5,573 bases of DNA from Candidatus Bathyarchaeota archaeon (lineage in GTDB: Archaea; Thermoproteota; Bathyarchaeia; TCS64): NCBI GenBank assembly GCA_016867505.1, contig VGJH01000089.1, positions 1 to 5,573 on the forward strand. Reading direction: 5' to 3'. Both the position numbers and the translations under genes were made by a program. Each line of letters begins with the position of its first letter. Within the stretch, counting starts at the first letter, position 1. The notes beneath the pieces were generated by a model. The model had not been told where the DNA came from, made no database searches, and saw only the letters and a program-made list of their open reading frames with translations. Shown piece by piece: positions 4,555-5,573 of this stretch.

Positions 4555-5573
4555 TTATAACCAAATTTCCCATACTCTGACTTAATTTCTAATTTATTAT
4601 CGCCTAAACTTTTTTCGCAGTGTCCAATAACCTGTGCTTCAAGTTTGAAACTCTCAGCAATACCCAGAATTTTATCCACATAACTTTGGTCAGATACAAT
4701 CTCAAAGCCTACACCCATATTGAAGTCTTGATACATCTCCTTCCATTCAACTTTCCCTGCTTGTTGGATTAAACTAAAAATTGGGTCAGGCTCAGGTAAT
4801 TTGTTTTTAATATATTTTATTCCCGTTCCTGTTCGTAAGCATTTAGTTTGCCCTCCTCCTGTGTTATGTACTAGACCATGTATGCCATCATAGCAATTTT
4901 CCAGAACTTTACTAATGATTGGAGCATAAAATCTGGTTGGAGATAGCAAGGCTTCACCAACAGTCATGCCAACATCATCAATGAATGTGTCAATGTAATA
5001 TTCTCCTGTGAATCGTTCTCTATTAGGATATGATAGTTCAGGGTATTTCTTAACATAATTAGCGTTAAGTAAACAGTTACGTGCTAATGTGTGTCCATTA
5101 CTCATGATTCCGCTATTGACACTTTTTTCATATCTTAAAGTCCCTCCGCTTCTTAACCCAATAATTTTGTCTCCTGAAATAATTTTTTTACCAGTTATAA
5201 TGTTTTGAATCGGTGCTCTCGCAAAAAGCGTCACACATACATCAAGGGTTCTTAAGAGGTCAGGTAGATCCGCTGTTTCTCCTCCTCCAAATAATATAGG
5301 TATTCCTTCATTGTTTAATGTCTGTTTAGACTCTGTAAAGCCTTTAGCTATTGAACCAAGTAGTTGAATCCGATCAATGTTTAAAGTGTTGAAAGCAATG
5401 TAATCAACAAAACTTACGGGTTCTGCAGCAACACATAAAACGTCATTAACGTTCATTGCCAAAGCATCCTGAGCTAATCCACTAAAGTATGAAGGATCTC
5501 CTGTTTCTTTATACATGAGATATGCTTGAATCGGTTTACTACCCGCAGAGTCAGTGTGTAAAATTAATCCTGT
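4551..5573 (-). CDS. purM: Phosphoribosylformylglycinamidine cyclo-ligase (AIR synthase), 5' end missing
   Basis: Catalyses the ATP-dependent closure of FGAM to aminoimidazole ribonucleotide (EC 6.3.3.1) in de novo purine synthesis. The frame stays open to the right edge, so the ATG at 5516 is internal and the true start lies outside. The window shows 340 residues plus stop. Counting from the edge: HTDSAGSK (6-13, matching TDGVGTK of classical PurM), MNVNDVLCVAAEP (40-52), GGGETADLPDLL (96-107), a glycine-rich loop RSGGTLRYEK (141-150) then MSNGHTLARN, LSPTRFYAP (210-218), HNTGGGQTKCL (236-246) and WKEMYQDFNMGVG (277-289). YKETGD, RYEK and GGGQTK resemble the longer PurM that I recall from Bacteroidetes more than the E. 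coli form. Its stop overlaps the M24 peptidase stop by 4 bp tail to tail. No other pur gene is visible. Confidence 0.92.
   Translation of the reverse strand, partial: TGLILHTDSAGSKPIQAYLMYKETGDPSYFSGLAQDALAMNVNDVLCVAAEPVSFVDYIAFNTLNIDRIQLLGSIAKGFTESKQTLNNEGIPILFGGGETADLPDLLRTLDVCVTLFARAPIQNIITGKKIISGDKIIGLRSGGTLRYEKSVNSGIMSNGHTLARNCLLNANYVKKYPELSYPNRERFTGEYYIDTFIDDVGMTVGEALLSPTRFYAPIISKVLENCYDGIHGLVHNTGGGQTKCLRTGTGIKYIKNKLPEPDPIFSLIQQAGKVEWKEMYQDFNMGVGFEIVSDQSYVDKILGIAESFKLEAQVIGHCEKSLGDNKLEIKSEYGKFGYN

Overview
The window looks like a piece of an uncultured, AT-rich archaeal chromosome. The evidence is a small heat-shock protein of the long archaeal type, a box C/D guide RNA with strict 12/12-nt guide spacing (an archaeal hallmark), TATA-like boxes about 26 bp before very short leaders, and a GAGGTG Shine-Dalgarno that fits an archaeal 16S tail. 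The phylum cannot be fixed from this sequence. An Asgard- or Bathyarchaeia-like lineage would fit the mix of archaeal and bacterial-looking genes, but that is a guess.

Layout, left to right. The 3' end of an unidentified plus-strand gene (2-88) is followed by hsp20 (158-748). The gap after hsp20 holds the most notable element, a 59-nt box C/D sRNA (788-846) with its own TATA-like box. Next come a membrane-anchored single-domain rhodanese (990-1409) and an eight-cysteine zinc-binding protein of unknown role (1656-2204). A 329-bp gene-poor gap (2205-2533) then holds an isolated GC-rich hairpin (2313-2368) and a terminator-like hairpin (2431-2456). A TetR-family repressor lies on the minus strand (2534-3154) with a clear palindromic operator in its own promoter. 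Divergent from it is a family M24 metallopeptidase (3283-4554). That gene meets, tail to tail with a 4-bp overlap, a partial minus-strand purM (AIR synthase) that runs off the right edge.

The genes are mostly single transcription units rather than one operon. Hsp20 handles protein folding stress. The sRNA is predicted to guide 2'-O-methylation of two 23S rRNA adenosines 25 nt apart (E. coli A1913 in helix 69 and A1938). The rhodanese would act on sulfur outside the membrane. TetR probably represses itself and may also control the divergent M24 peptidase. PurM belongs to de novo purine synthesis.

The sRNA and its targets are the strongest discovery-type result. The rRNA target match relies on my memory of archaeal 23S sequence and needs an alignment.
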